Below are positions 1 through 8,377 of a stretch of DNA of 64,000 nt, piece after piece. The stretch's first letter is position 1; each line of letters begins with the position of its first letter. The position numbers and the translations under genes are program-made. The stretch is from Bacteroidales bacterium (GTDB lineage: Bacteria; Bacteroidota; Bacteroidia; Bacteroidales; UBA932): the NCBI GenBank assembly GCA_017429765.1, contig JAFROJ010000036.1:1-64000 (forward strand), read 5' to 3'. Under the pieces are notes generated by a model, which saw only the letters and a list, made by a program, of their open reading frames with translations, did no database searches and was not told the origin of the DNA.

Positions 1-104
1 CCGGACGTCTCGCGTTGCTCGACCCCACCGCTCGCCGCGCTTGGCTCGGCTCCCGTCCCCCCACATAACGTGCCGAGGGTGGCAGGGTCCGGACTTGCCG
101 GGCC
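1..104 (+). repeat. Family C repeat, copy 1, inside purH (read antisense)
   Basis: On the plus strand this stretch matches two segments inside the GH3 gene (about 48.71-48.84 and 49.61-49.77 kb). Shared blocks include CTCGACC, CCCCACCGCTCG and TAACGTGCCGAGGGTGGCAG; the block GTCCGGACTTGCC is shared with copy 3 only. Copy 1 lacks an internal piece (TGGTCTCGCC to CCGGAAGAAC) present in copy 3. It lies in frame in purH but in the opposite orientation to its reading in GH3, so both strands of the element are translated. Its left end may lie outside the window. Confidence 0.85.
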
Positions 105-1442
105 AGCCGCCGCGTGAGTCAGGGCGAGTTCGGCGCTGCCGACGCGGTTCATCTGGCCGGCGCCGACGCCGAGGACCATGCCGCCGCGACCGACCACGAT
201 GGCGTTGGACTTGACGTGCTTGACAATCTTCCACGTGAACTCAAGGTCGCGGAGCTCATCCTCCGTGGGCTTCTTCACCGTGACGCACTGGTCGAGCGAC
301 AAACCACAGATCGAAAGATCCTGGTTCTGGACCAGCAGGCCACCGTTCACGCCAACGCAGCTCATCTGCTCCTTGACATCCGTACCCATGTCGACCTTCA
401 GGACCCGGAGGTTCTTCTTCGACCGGAGAAGCTCAAGGGCGTCAGGGGCGAAAGAAGGGGCCATCACTATCTCAAGGAATATGGGCTTGAGCATTTCCGC
501 GGTCTCGAGATCGACCTCACGGTTGAAAGCCACGATGCCTCCGAAAATGGAGGTCTTGTCGCCCTCGTAGGCCTTTTTCCAGGCCTCGGCGATGGTGGCG
601 CCCACTCCGGCCCCGCAAGGATTCATGTGCTTCAGGCCCACGGCAAAAGGCTGGTCCTTGAACTCACGGACTATGTTCAAGGCGGCGTTGGCGTCTTGTA
701 TGTTATTGTAAGACAGCTCTTTCCCGTTAAGTTGCTCGGCCGTGGCCAATGAGTATGGAGCCTTCTTCAGGGTTTTGTAGAACTTGGCCTCCTGGTGCGG
801 GTTCTCACCGTAGCGCAAGGGCTGGCAGATGTCATATTCAAGGAAAAGCTTCTCGGGAAGACCGGCCTTCGGGCGCATCCAGGAAGCTATGGCTATGTCG
901 TATTCGGCGGTGTGGGTGTAGGCCTTGGCGGAAAGCTGGAGCCTGGTCTCACGGCTGGTGTGTCCCTGGGCCTTCAGCTCGTCGATGACCGTGGCGTAAT
1001 CTTCCGGATTCACGACAATCGTGACGCTCTCCCAGTTCTTGGCGGCGCTCCGGACCATCGAGGGGCCTCCGATGTCAATGTGCTCGATCGCGTCCTCCAT
1101 CGTGACGTCCGGCTTGGCGACCGTCTCCCTGAAAGGATACAGGTTGACGCAGACTATGTCGATCGTCCCGATCCCGTTCTCCTCAAGCTGCCTCATGTGG
1201 TCGGGCAGGTCGCGGCGGGCCAGCAAGGCCCCGTGGATCTTGGGATGGAGAGTCTTGACCCTGCCGTCGCATATCTCCGGGAAGCCCGTCACGTCGCTGA
1301 CGCTCGTCACCGGCAGTCCGGCCTCTTTCAACATCCTCATCGTTCCGCTGGTTGAAAGCAACTCCCAACCTAAAGAGACAAGCTCACGGGCGAATTCCAC
1401 AACGCCTGTCTTGTCGCTCACACTGATCAAAGCTCTCTTCAT
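1..1442 (-). CDS. purH: PurH, bifunctional AICAR transformylase / IMP cyclohydrolase (3' end outside window)
   Basis: Catalyses the last two steps of IMP synthesis in the cytoplasm: formylation of AICAR and ring closure of FAICAR. The reverse frame opens at 1442 with MKRALISVSDKTGVVEFARE, typical of the N-terminal MGS-like cyclohydrolase domain, followed by TLHPKIHGALLARRDL. About 480 residues lie in the window and the frame is open to base 1. Near the edge it reads GVGAGQMNRVGSAELAL, the conserved AICARFT segment, but then runs into about 35 residues (GPASPDPATLGTLCGGTGAE and on) that do not look like PurH and correspond to a repeat element. Third gene of a minus-strand operon, 7 bp after the radical SAM gene. 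Identification is firm; whether the protein resumes normal sequence beyond the window cannot be seen. Confidence 0.93.
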   Translation of the reverse strand, partial: MKRALISVSDKTGVVEFARELVSLGWELLSTSGTMRMLKEAGLPVTSVSDVTGFPEICDGRVKTLHPKIHGALLARRDLPDHMRQLEENGIGTIDIVCVNLYPFRETVAKPDVTMEDAIEHIDIGGPSMVRSAAKNWESVTIVVNPEDYATVIDELKAQGHTSRETRLQLSAKAYTHTAEYDIAIASWMRPKAGLPEKLFLEYDICQPLRYGENPHQEAKFYKTLKKAPYSLATAEQLNGKELSYNNIQDANAALNIVREFKDQPFAVGLKHMNPCGAGVGATIAEAWKKAYEGDKTSIFGGIVAFNREVDLETAEMLKPIFLEIVMAPSFAPDALELLRSKKNLRVLKVDMGTDVKEQMSCVGVNGGLLVQNQDLSICGLSLDQCVTVKKPTEDELRDLEFTWKIVKHVKSNAIVVGRGGMVLGVGAGQMNRVGSAELALTHAAAGPASPDPATLGTLCGGTGAEPSAASGGVEQRETS

Positions 1443-1449
1443 CTCTATG

Positions 1450-2523
1450 CTATTTGTCTGTTATTCTCTTAAGGTCGCAGAGCATCAACTTCCCGTCTGA
1501 GTCACGAAGGTGCATGCCGTTGCCCTCGCACCATTTCCAGTACTTGCATTCCCCGCACTCGTCCTTCCTCATCCAGTAGCGGTCCCTGTAGGGTTGGAAA
1601 CGGTTCTGCCAGACATCCCAGAAATCGTCTTTATAGATGTTCCCCTGATGGTAGTCCGCGCGGATGCTGGTGCAGGCTGAGATCGACCCGTCAATCAGCA
1701 CGGAGCCGACAGTCACGCCCGCCTGGCAGGAGTAGAAATGATCCCTGACATCGCCCTCATAATGGCCCAGGAAGCCCTCGCAGCCGAAACTGGCCTTGAT
1801 CCGGCCCTCCTTGCGGGTCTCCTTGATGAAATCCAGAAGACCGCGGAACATGTCGGAGGGAAGCTGGAGATCCGGATCCTGGGCGGCGCGGCCCGATGGG
1901 AATATGGAGAACAGCCTCCAGTCCTTGAGCCCAAGGCTGATAAGATGCTCCTTTATGGCATGAAGCTCGGAATAATTACGGCGGTTGACACAGGTCACCA
2001 CGTCGAAAACGATGGCTTTCGAATCGACGACCATCTTTATCGCCCTGGAAGCCCTCTCGAAGCTGGTCTCGCGCCCGCGGAGCCAGTCATGGTTGTCCTT
2101 GAGCCCGTCCAGGCTGATGGTCATGGAGTGGAGCCCTGATTGTAGGAGCCTTGAATATCTTTCCGGGGTCAGCGCCCAGCCGTTCGTCACCATGCCCCAC
2201 GGGAAGCCGCGGGAATATATTCCTTTGCCACATTCCTCAAGATCCGCGCGCATGGTCGGCTCGCCGCCGGAAACGATGACGAAAACCTTGTGGGGGTCGG
2301 TGTGAGCGGCGACTCCGTCAAGAACCCTGAAAAAGTCCTCCTTGGGCATGTCCGGGGTGCTGGCGACCATCTTGCAGTCGCTTCCACAGTGGCGGCACTT
2401 GAGATTGCAGCGGAGGGTGCTCTCCCAGAAAAGCTGGCGCAGAGGGTGATCCGCCGTCTCGGACTTCCTCAACGAAGTGGCTATGTCAAGCGCGATACGC
2501 CTTCTAAGCGAAACCTCTCCCAT
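1450..2523 (-). CDS. Radical SAM/SPASM protein, rSAM/lipoprotein-system type
   Basis: A 357-residue cytoplasmic radical SAM enzyme. The 4Fe-4S site is CNLKCRHC (CX3CX2C) near residues 38-45, preceded by LFWESTLR. It is followed by VSGGEPTMR (SAM contact), MVTNGWALT and MTISLDGL. The C-terminal SPASM region carries further cysteines (YSCQAG, SACTSI, ECGECKYWKWCEGNGMHLRD, LCDLKR) for auxiliary clusters. The layout resembles the Bacteroidota family described as working with a partner lipoprotein (TIGR04133-like, from memory). No small lipoprotein partner is adjacent. It sits between purM (11 bp gap) and purH (7 bp gap), so it is very probably co-transcribed with purine genes. The substrate is unknown. 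Confidence 0.85.
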   Translation of the reverse strand: MGEVSLRRRIALDIATSLRKSETADHPLRQLFWESTLRCNLKCRHCGSDCKMVASTPDMPKEDFFRVLDGVAAHTDPHKVFVIVSGGEPTMRADLEECGKGIYSRGFPWGMVTNGWALTPERYSRLLQSGLHSMTISLDGLKDNHDWLRGRETSFERASRAIKMVVDSKAIVFDVVTCVNRRNYSELHAIKEHLISLGLKDWRLFSIFPSGRAAQDPDLQLPSDMFRGLLDFIKETRKEGRIKASFGCEGFLGHYEGDVRDHFYSCQAGVTVGSVLIDGSISACTSIRADYHQGNIYKDDFWDVWQNRFQPYRDRYWMRKDECGECKYWKWCEGNGMHLRDSDGKLMLCDLKRITDK

Positions 2524-2534
2524 CTTTTTTCCGA

Positions 2535-3563
2535 TTAGATGATCTCTACTCCGGGTTTGTCGGTAACATTACCTATAACCGCCGCCTTGTCGCCGAACTG
2601 GGCGAGAATATCAATCGCCTCACCGGCCTTGGCGGCGTCCATGGCCAGCACCATGCCGATGCCCATGTTGAAGATGTTGAACATCTCCCGGTGCGGGATC
2701 CTGCCGTATTTCTCGAGGAAACGGAAGATCGGGAGGATCTCCCAGGTGCCTTCCTTGATCTCGATCCCCTGTCCCTCCTGAAGGATCCTGGGGATGTTCT
2801 CGTCGAAGCCGCCGCCCGTTATGTGGGCGACGCCGTGGACGTCGCATGAGCGGATGACCTCCAGAACCTGCTTCACGTAGATTCTCGTGGGGGTCAGGGC
2901 CACGAGGCCGAGCGGCTCGTCGGTCCCGAGTTCGGGGTAGACCTTATTCAAGTCCAACTCATTGTCGGAGAATATCTTCCTCACAAGGCTGAAGCCGTTG
3001 CTGTGGACCCCGGTGGACGCGATTCCGACAAGGACGTCGCCGACCTTGACCTTGGAGCCGTCGATCAGCTTGCTCTTCTCGACAACACCGGTGGTGTACC
3101 CGGCGATGTCATATTCCCCGTCCTCGTACATTCCGGGCATCTCGGCCGTCTCGCCGCCCACAAGGGCGCATCCGGCCTGGCGGCACCCTTCCGCGACACC
3201 TGAGACTATCGCCTCGACAACTTCCGGACGGGTCTTGCCCTGGGCCACATAGTCCAGGAACACAAGGGGTTCCGCTCCTTGGGCGAGAACGTCATTGACG
3301 CACATCGCCACGGCGTCGATGCCGATGGTGTCGTGCTTGTCCATGGCGAAGGCTATCTTCAGCTTCGTCCCGACCCCGTCGGTGCCGCTGACAAGGACAG
3401 GCTCCTTGATGTTCAGGGCCGAAAGGTCGAACATGCCGCCGAACGCGCCGATATTGCCCATCACGCCGGGCCTGGCGGTCGAGGCCACATGTTTCTTGAT
3501 CCTCCGGACAACGTCGTAACCGGCTTCCAGGCTGACGCCTGCCTTCTCGTAATCTACTGCCAT
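2535..3563 (-). CDS. purM: PurM, phosphoribosylformylglycinamidine cyclo-ligase
   Basis: AIR synthetase, which closes the imidazole ring of FGAM with ATP in step 5 of purine synthesis. The 342 residues are normal family length and begin [20 protein letters not shown]. The ATP-binding segment [20 protein letters not shown] near residue 58 and [11 protein letters not shown] near residue 137 are classic AIRS signatures. First gene of the minus-strand operon purM - radical SAM - purH. It diverges from rdgB; the 74-bp gap contains a TAAATTTG box on the minus strand. Confidence 0.96.
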   Translation of the reverse strand: MAVDYEKAGVSLEAGYDVVRRIKKHVASTARPGVMGNIGAFGGMFDLSALNIKEPVLVSGTDGVGTKLKIAFAMDKHDTIGIDAVAMCVNDVLAQGAEPLVFLDYVAQGKTRPEVVEAIVSGVAEGCRQAGCALVGGETAEMPGMYEDGEYDIAGYTTGVVEKSKLIDGSKVKVGDVLVGIASTGVHSNGFSLVRKIFSDNELDLNKVYPELGTDEPLGLVALTPTRIYVKQVLEVIRSCDVHGVAHITGGGFDENIPRILQEGQGIEIKEGTWEILPIFRFLEKYGRIPHREMFNIFNMGIGMVLAMDAAKAGEAIDILAQFGDKAAVIGNVTDKPGVEII

Positions 3564-3584
3564 GGTGTGTCGTTTTTATCTTGA

Positions 3585-3592
3585 CAAATTTA
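3585..3592 (-). promoter_or_regulatory. Putative -7 box (TAAATTTG) for purM operon
   Basis: Matches the Bacteroidota -7 consensus TAnnTTTG on the minus strand, 21 bp before the purM start. No convincing -33 TTTG is seen at the expected distance, so support is moderate. Confidence 0.4.
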
Positions 3593-3637
3593 ACCAAATA
3601 TGAGGAATATACCCGCGTTTTTCGGATATTTGCATCC

Positions 3638-4246
3638 ATGCGCGTCACAAAAATCGTTTTCGCCACGGGCAACCGCGGGAAACTCAGGGAAGCCTCCGAG
3701 ATCCTCGGGGAAGGCTTCGAGCTGCTCACACCCATGGATTACGGCCTGACCGATGACATCCCGGAGACAGGCGACACCCTGGAGGAGAACTCGCTCCAGA
3801 AAGCGGAGTACATTTTCGAGAGGAAAGGATGTGACTGTTTCGCCGACGACACCGGCCTCGAGGTAGAAGCCCTGGGGGGCGCCCCGGGGGTGTACACGGC
3901 GCGTTACGCCGGGGAGGGAAAGGATTTTGGAAAGAATATGGACAAGGTTCTTCACGAGTTGGAAGCTCTTGAGGCTCAAGACCCTTCGACAACGAGAAGA
4001 GCCAGGTTCCGCAGCGTGGTGACCTTGATCTACAAGGGTGAGACGCGTCAGTTCGAGGGTGTGATGGACGGGACGATAGCCCGGGAGAGATCAGGACGCG
4101 GCGGCTTCGGGTACGACCCCATATTCATTCCCGACGAGTACCCCGGCCTCACCGCCGCCGACATCACAGAAGACCAGAAGAATGAGATCTCGCACAGGGG
4201 CAAGGCGCTCCGGGCGATGGCCGCATTCTTGAGGGAGAACAAATAG
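3638..4246 (+). CDS. rdgB: RdgB/HAM1 non-canonical purine NTP pyrophosphatase
   Basis: Hydrolyses dITP, ITP and XTP to monophosphates to keep deaminated purines out of DNA. The start at 3638 gives MRVTKIVFATGNRGKLREAS, with the family nucleotide-binding motif TGNRGKL at residues 10-16. An earlier in-frame ATG at 3581 would add 19 unrelated residues. Further signatures are CFADDTGLEVEALGGAPGVY and the C-terminal GFGYDPIFIPDEY and ISHRGKALRAM. The 202 residues are normal length. The stop is 5 bp before recO, suggesting co-transcription. Confidence 0.93.
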   Translation: MRVTKIVFATGNRGKLREASEILGEGFELLTPMDYGLTDDIPETGDTLEENSLQKAEYIFERKGCDCFADDTGLEVEALGGAPGVYTARYAGEGKDFGKNMDKVLHELEALEAQDPSTTRRARFRSVVTLIYKGETRQFEGVMDGTIARERSGRGGFGYDPIFIPDEYPGLTAADITEDQKNEISHRGKALRAMAAFLRENK

Positions 4247-4251
4247 CATCC

Positions 4252-4995
4252 ATGAGATCCAAGGCGGAGCTGATAATCCTCAACCACACCAAGTTCGGCG
4301 AGAACTCGATCGTCCTCCACACTCTGAGCGAGGAATATGGTCGGAGAGGTTTTCTCGTGAAGGTGAGCCCAAGGACAGCCATGGCTCTCTTCCTGCCTTT
4401 GAATATCCTTGAGGCCGAGGTGTCCGAGAATCCGAAATCGGACCTTTGGCACGCCAGGAACTTCGTGAGTGTCAGCCCGTTGAATGGGATCAGAAGCGAC
4501 ATCCGGAAGAACACGATGACCCTTTTCATGAGCGAGGTTCTCTACCGGGTCGTGAAAGACCAGACCAACGAGGACGGGCTAGCCCGCTGGCTCAAGGGCC
4601 AGATCCTCACCCTGGACGCCCTGAAGAGCGACTTCGTGAATTTTCACCTGTTGTTCCTGCTCGGGCTCTGCGCAGCCCTCGGTTTCGACGCCGACGCCGC
4701 CGGCCTCGCCCCCTTTATCTCCTCCCCCCCCTGTCATCCTGAGCGAAGCGAAGGATCTGCTCCTATGCGAAGCGAAGGATCTGCGACTAGGCGAAGCGAA
4801 GGACCTTCTTCCGGCAGGATTTTCCAGGCCGTGGAGTCCCTGCTGCGACTTCCCTTCACCGAGGCTCTCCTGATGCCCCTCTCGGGGATCGACAGGAACG
4901 CCATCGCCGAATCGATACTCAAATACATCGAATACCACACCGAATCCGCCGTCAATGTCCGCTCCCTCGCCGTGCTCCGGGAGATTTACGGATAA
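4252..4995 (+). CDS. recO: RecO, DNA repair protein, carrying an in-frame repeat insertion
   Basis: Recombination mediator acting with RecR/RecF to load RecA on gapped DNA. The N-terminal OB-fold region MRSKAELIILNHTKFGENSI and the helical C-terminal part (LLFLLGLCAALGFD, FTEALLMPLSGIDRNAIA) fit Bacteroidota RecO. Residues about 161-185 ([20 protein letters not shown] and on) are foreign to the family. They encode three 24-bp units of repeat family A, placed in the variable loop where other RecO proteins have little conserved sequence. No frameshift results, so the protein is probably functional with a loop insertion. Confidence 0.9.
   Translation: MRSKAELIILNHTKFGENSIVLHTLSEEYGRRGFLVKVSPRTAMALFLPLNILEAEVSENPKSDLWHARNFVSVSPLNGIRSDIRKNTMTLFMSEVLYRVVKDQTNEDGLARWLKGQILTLDALKSDFVNFHLLFLLGLCAALGFDADAAGLAPFISSPPCHPERSEGSAPMRSEGSATRRSEGPSSGRIFQAVESLLRLPFTEALLMPLSGIDRNAIAESILKYIEYHTESAVNVRSLAVLREIYG
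4732..4806 (+). repeat. Family A repeat array in recO (three 24-bp units)
   Basis: Begins TGTCATCCTGAGCGAAGCGA. GCGAAGCGAAGGATCT starts at 4743, 4767 and 4791 (last copy GGACCT), a period of exactly 24 bp or eight codons. ATCCT and AGGAT flank the first unit as short inverted arms. The array is read in frame as [12 protein letters not shown] peptide, a coding repeat seen in many bacterial genomes. Confidence 0.92.
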
Positions 4996-5032
4996 TGGCA
5001 CGATATTTAGTGTTCTCGCAAGACGTTGAATT

Positions 5033-6649
5033 ATGAATATGAGTAAAAAAACCATCATAGCGGCCGCGGCGCTTGTCGTCGTCTGCGGTGCTTCCTTCGC
5101 CCAGTCCAAGAGCTTCAAGCTCGGGCAGTGGACAGAGATCCAGAACTCGATCCTCAAAGAGCTGAACCGTTCCTACGTCGACTCCCTTCCAGTGGACAGG
5201 ATAGAGCGGGCCGGCATCGACGCCATGCTCGACGCCCTCGACCCCTACACCATCTACATCCCCGAGGAAGAGAACGAGGATCTCCAGATGCTGATCGGTA
5301 AAAGCTACGGAGGAATCGGGGCAGTCATCTACAAACCGGACAAGGACGGCAATGTCATCATCAACGAGCCTTACAAGAACTCCCCGGCCGAGAAATACGG
5401 CCTCCGCTGCGGGGATGAGATCATGGAGATCGACGGGGAGACCACCCACGGGCTGACCAGCCAGGAAGCCTCCGACAAAATGAAGGGAAAGCCGGGCACA
5501 AAGGTGAGATTCAAGGTCAAGAAGGTCTATTCCGGAGACATCGTGGACATTGACATCACCAGGGAAAGGATCCATCTTCCCGATGTCGAGTACTACGGGA
5601 TGCTCGACTCCGAGACCGGCTACATCTACCAGAGCGGCTTCACCGAGAATGTGTCCGGGGAGATCCGCAACGCCATCCTGGACCTCAAGAAGCAGGGCAT
5701 GAGGAAGCTTGTCCTCGATCTCCGCGGCAACGGCGGCGGCCTGATGAACGAGGCCGTCAACATAGTCTCGCTGTTCGTCCCGAAAGGCTCTCTCGTGGTC
5801 TCCTCAAAAGGCCAGGGAATAGGCGAGCAGCAATACAAGACCACCATGGAACCTATTGACACAGAGCTTCCTCTCATAGTCATGGTGGATTCGGGTTCGG
5901 CCTCCTCGTCGGAGATCGTGACCGGCGCCCTACAGGATCTTGACAGGGCCACGATCATGGGTACCAGGACCTACGGCAAGGGGCTTGTCCAGAGCATCAG
6001 GCCGCTTCCTTACAACGGCCAGCTCAAGGTCACCACGGCGAAATACTACACTCCTTCCGGACGTTGCGTCCAGGCGATAGACTACGCCAGACGGAATGAG
6101 GACGGCAGCGTGGGACATATTCCCGACTCCCTGACCCACGAGTTCAAGACCTCCCGCGGAAGAACCGTCAGGGACGGCGGCGGCATCACTCCCGATGTCG
6201 TGGTGAAGGGTCATGAGTACAGCAGGCTGACCTACTCCCTTGTCTATTCCAACATCATCCAGGAATATACCCTGAAATTCGTCAGGGAGCACCAGAGCGT
6301 CCCCGAGGACTGGACCATGTCGGACGCCGACTGGAAAGACTTCGTCGAGTTCGCGAATACCAAGGATTTCGACTACCGCTCAAGCGCCAAGACCCTCTTC
6401 GACCAGATGAGGAAGGAGCTTGACAAGGACGGTCTCGCGGACAGCATGAAGGATCAGATTGACGCTCTCCAGAAAGCGCTGGAGATGGACAAGGAGACCT
6501 TCCTCAACCTCAAGAAGGATGAGATAGAGCCTTTCATCGAGGAGGAGATCATCGTCCGCTACCACTTCCAGGAAGCCGGCATCAAGGTCCGTCTCCGTTA
6601 TGACGACCAGCTCAAAGAGGCCCTGACCAAACCCCTGATCTCTTTCTAG
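5033..6649 (+). CDS. S41 family C-terminal processing peptidase with PDZ domain
   Basis: Periplasmic serine protease of the CtpA/Prc type. A Sec signal peptide (ISKK-like start MNMSKKTIIAAAALVVVCGA) is followed by a small helical region, a PDZ domain at about residues 85-180 (YGGIGAVIYKPD, PAEKYGLRCGDEIMEIDG) and the S41 core. Catalytic Ser is likely S291 in GSASSSE and Lys K316 in YGKG, 25 residues apart as in Prc and D1P. DLRGNGGGLMNEAV is the conserved strand before it. The C-terminal 150 residues are helical. It lies 37 bp after recO and 6 bp before the M61 gene. A nearby ATG at 5039 is an alternative start. Confidence 0.9.
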   Translation: MNMSKKTIIAAAALVVVCGASFAQSKSFKLGQWTEIQNSILKELNRSYVDSLPVDRIERAGIDAMLDALDPYTIYIPEEENEDLQMLIGKSYGGIGAVIYKPDKDGNVIINEPYKNSPAEKYGLRCGDEIMEIDGETTHGLTSQEASDKMKGKPGTKVRFKVKKVYSGDIVDIDITRERIHLPDVEYYGMLDSETGYIYQSGFTENVSGEIRNAILDLKKQGMRKLVLDLRGNGGGLMNEAVNIVSLFVPKGSLVVSSKGQGIGEQQYKTTMEPIDTELPLIVMVDSGSASSSEIVTGALQDLDRATIMGTRTYGKGLVQSIRPLPYNGQLKVTTAKYYTPSGRCVQAIDYARRNEDGSVGHIPDSLTHEFKTSRGRTVRDGGGITPDVVVKGHEYSRLTYSLVYSNIIQEYTLKFVREHQSVPEDWTMSDADWKDFVEFANTKDFDYRSSAKTLFDQMRKELDKDGLADSMKDQIDALQKALEMDKETFLNLKKDEIEPFIEEEIIVRYHFQEAGIKVRLRYDDQLKEALTKPLISF

Positions 6650-6655
6650 CCAGTG

Positions 6656-8110
6656 ATGAGACACCTCGCGTTGCCTTTGATGGCCGCTCTGGCCATCCTT
6701 GTGTCATGTTCAAAAGGGAAAGACACGTCCTATGAGATCAGCTACCGGGTCTCCTTCGAGCCGGAGGATCATTATATCGACGTCCGGATGCGGTACGTTC
6801 CCGCCAAGCCCGACGGCAAGGCGGTGACTTTCAAGATGCCTGTCTGGGCTCCCGGCTATTACATCATAATGGACTATCCGAAGTACGTCACCGGCTTTGA
6901 GGCTTTCGAATCCTCGGGAGAGCCCGCGGCTTGGTCGAAATCAGGCAAAAACAGCTGGGTGATAAATAGTTCCGGCGCCTTGGACATTCACTACAAGGTT
7001 TTCGCTGACGCGGTGTCTGTGGCCGACAGCAAGGTCACGGCGGAGGGGGCTTTCATCGCCCCCAACGGGGTTTTCCTGTACAAGGACATCGACCATCCCG
7101 TGTCCGTGGCTTTCACCCTTCCGGACAAATGGAAGACAATCTCGACATCGCTGCCTTTCGGCGACGGGGTTTATTCGGCCGAGGATTTCGATGTGCTCTA
7201 CGACTCGCCTTTCCTGATCGGCGACCATCTGACCAAGTCGATCGAGCAGGACGGCATTGTCTATGAATTCGCTGTCCAGAGACCGGAGGGCTTCGAAGAG
7301 AGCCCGATCGCCGGGGATTTCATGGCGGGGGTGCGGGAAGCCGTGAGGATGTTCGGGGACACCCCTTACGAGTCCTACCATCTGTTGCTTCTCGGGCGAG
7401 GGCCGGGCGGGCTGGAGCACCAGTCCTCCCAAGCGGACTACACCGCCGGACATTGGGACTTCGAGACCAGGGAGGCCTACCTCAGCGAGCTCAGGTTCAT
7501 GACTCATGAATATTTCCACTGCTACAATGTCAAGGCTATCCGGCCGATCGAACTCGGTCCCTTCGACTACGACAAGGAAGTGTTCACCCCCCTGCTTTGG
7601 TTCAGCGAGGGGATAACCTGTTATTACGAGAGCCTCCTCCTTGAGAAAGCCGGGGTGGAGACTCCCCAGGAGCATCTGGATTTCCTGGCCAGATACATCA
7701 AAGACACGGAGAACACCGAGGGACGAAAGCACATGAGCCTGCGCCAGAGCAGCTATGACATCTGGCTGAACTTCTTCAACCGCTCGGCCAACGCCTCGGC
7801 GACCACCATTTCCTACTACGTCAAGGGGCCTGTCCTCGGCTTCCTGATGGATCTGGAAATCCAGCGGATCTCAGGCGGGAAGAAGAGTCTGGACGACTTG
7901 ATGAGCCTTCTGTACTGGAGGTTCCACAAGGAAAAGGGCCGGGGCTTCACAGAGGATGAGTTCTGGGCCGCGGCGGAAGAAGTCGCCGGTGGCGGCCTCG
8001 GCCAGATCCGCCGCTACGTCGACACCACCGACGAGATCGACTACGACCAGATCCTCACCCCCGCCGGCCTCACCCTCGACAAAGAAACCTGGACCCTTAC
8101 CAGAAACTGA
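6656..8110 (+). CDS. M61 family metallopeptidase, lipoprotein, apparently lacking the PDZ domain
   Basis: Glycyl-aminopeptidase-like zinc protease. The N-terminus MRHLALPLMAALAILVSCSK is a lipoprotein signal (lipobox LVSC). An N-terminal beta domain (APGYYIIMDYPKYV) precedes the gluzincin site HEYFH at residues 284-288 and WFSEGITCYYESL, the downstream glutamate motif. It ends soon after the catalytic domain (LTPAGLTLDKETWTLTRN), whereas most M61 proteins continue into a PDZ domain of about 100 residues. The start is taken as the ATG at 6656; a GTG at 6653 is possible. Tightly coupled to the S41 protease gene. Confidence 0.88.
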   Translation: MRHLALPLMAALAILVSCSKGKDTSYEISYRVSFEPEDHYIDVRMRYVPAKPDGKAVTFKMPVWAPGYYIIMDYPKYVTGFEAFESSGEPAAWSKSGKNSWVINSSGALDIHYKVFADAVSVADSKVTAEGAFIAPNGVFLYKDIDHPVSVAFTLPDKWKTISTSLPFGDGVYSAEDFDVLYDSPFLIGDHLTKSIEQDGIVYEFAVQRPEGFEESPIAGDFMAGVREAVRMFGDTPYESYHLLLLGRGPGGLEHQSSQADYTAGHWDFETREAYLSELRFMTHEYFHCYNVKAIRPIELGPFDYDKEVFTPLLWFSEGITCYYESLLLEKAGVETPQEHLDFLARYIKDTENTEGRKHMSLRQSSYDIWLNFFNRSANASATTISYYVKGPVLGFLMDLEIQRISGGKKSLDDLMSLLYWRFHKEKGRGFTEDEFWAAAEEVAGGGLGQIRRYVDTTDEIDYDQILTPAGLTLDKETWTLTRN

Positions 8111-8114
8111 TCCG

Positions 8115-8312
8115 TTACCGTTGAGAGAGGAAACCAACGACCTTCTCAATACAGAACGCTAACACGAACAAGTCAAGAAGTACTTGATTGACAAGATAGC
8201 GCATCTGCACAGGAGGGTCGAGTTCTTTTCTGATCCCTTTTACCAAAGTGATCAGATTCCCGACGAAATACACGAAGATCAGGATCGAAACAATACTATA
8301 GAAATAGATCAT
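8115..8312 (-). CDS. Small hypothetical membrane protein (65 aa)
   Basis: Starts MIYFYSIVSILIFVYFVGNL and contains two hydrophobic segments (about residues 1-20 and 37-56) separated by a charged stretch KGIRKELDPPVQMR. It is AT-richer than its neighbours. No family recognised. An upstream in-frame ATG (8357) would add 15 residues. The reverse frame lies between the convergent M61 and manA genes, and its stop is 4 bp from the M61 stop. Support is the coherent two-helix composition only. Confidence 0.5.
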   Translation of the reverse strand: MIYFYSIVSILIFVYFVGNLITLVKGIRKELDPPVQMRYLVNQVLLDLFVLAFCIEKVVGFLSQR

Positions 8313-8377
8313 CTGCTCTAACCTAAAGCTAAAGACAAACAAGGATAAGTCGCGCATCCGACGGCGCAGCTCTTACG

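Noticed and set aside
4743..4806. Direct repeats with constant spacing considered as CRISPR
   Set aside because: Units are contiguous 24-bp repeats without unique spacers, in frame inside recO, with no cas genes.
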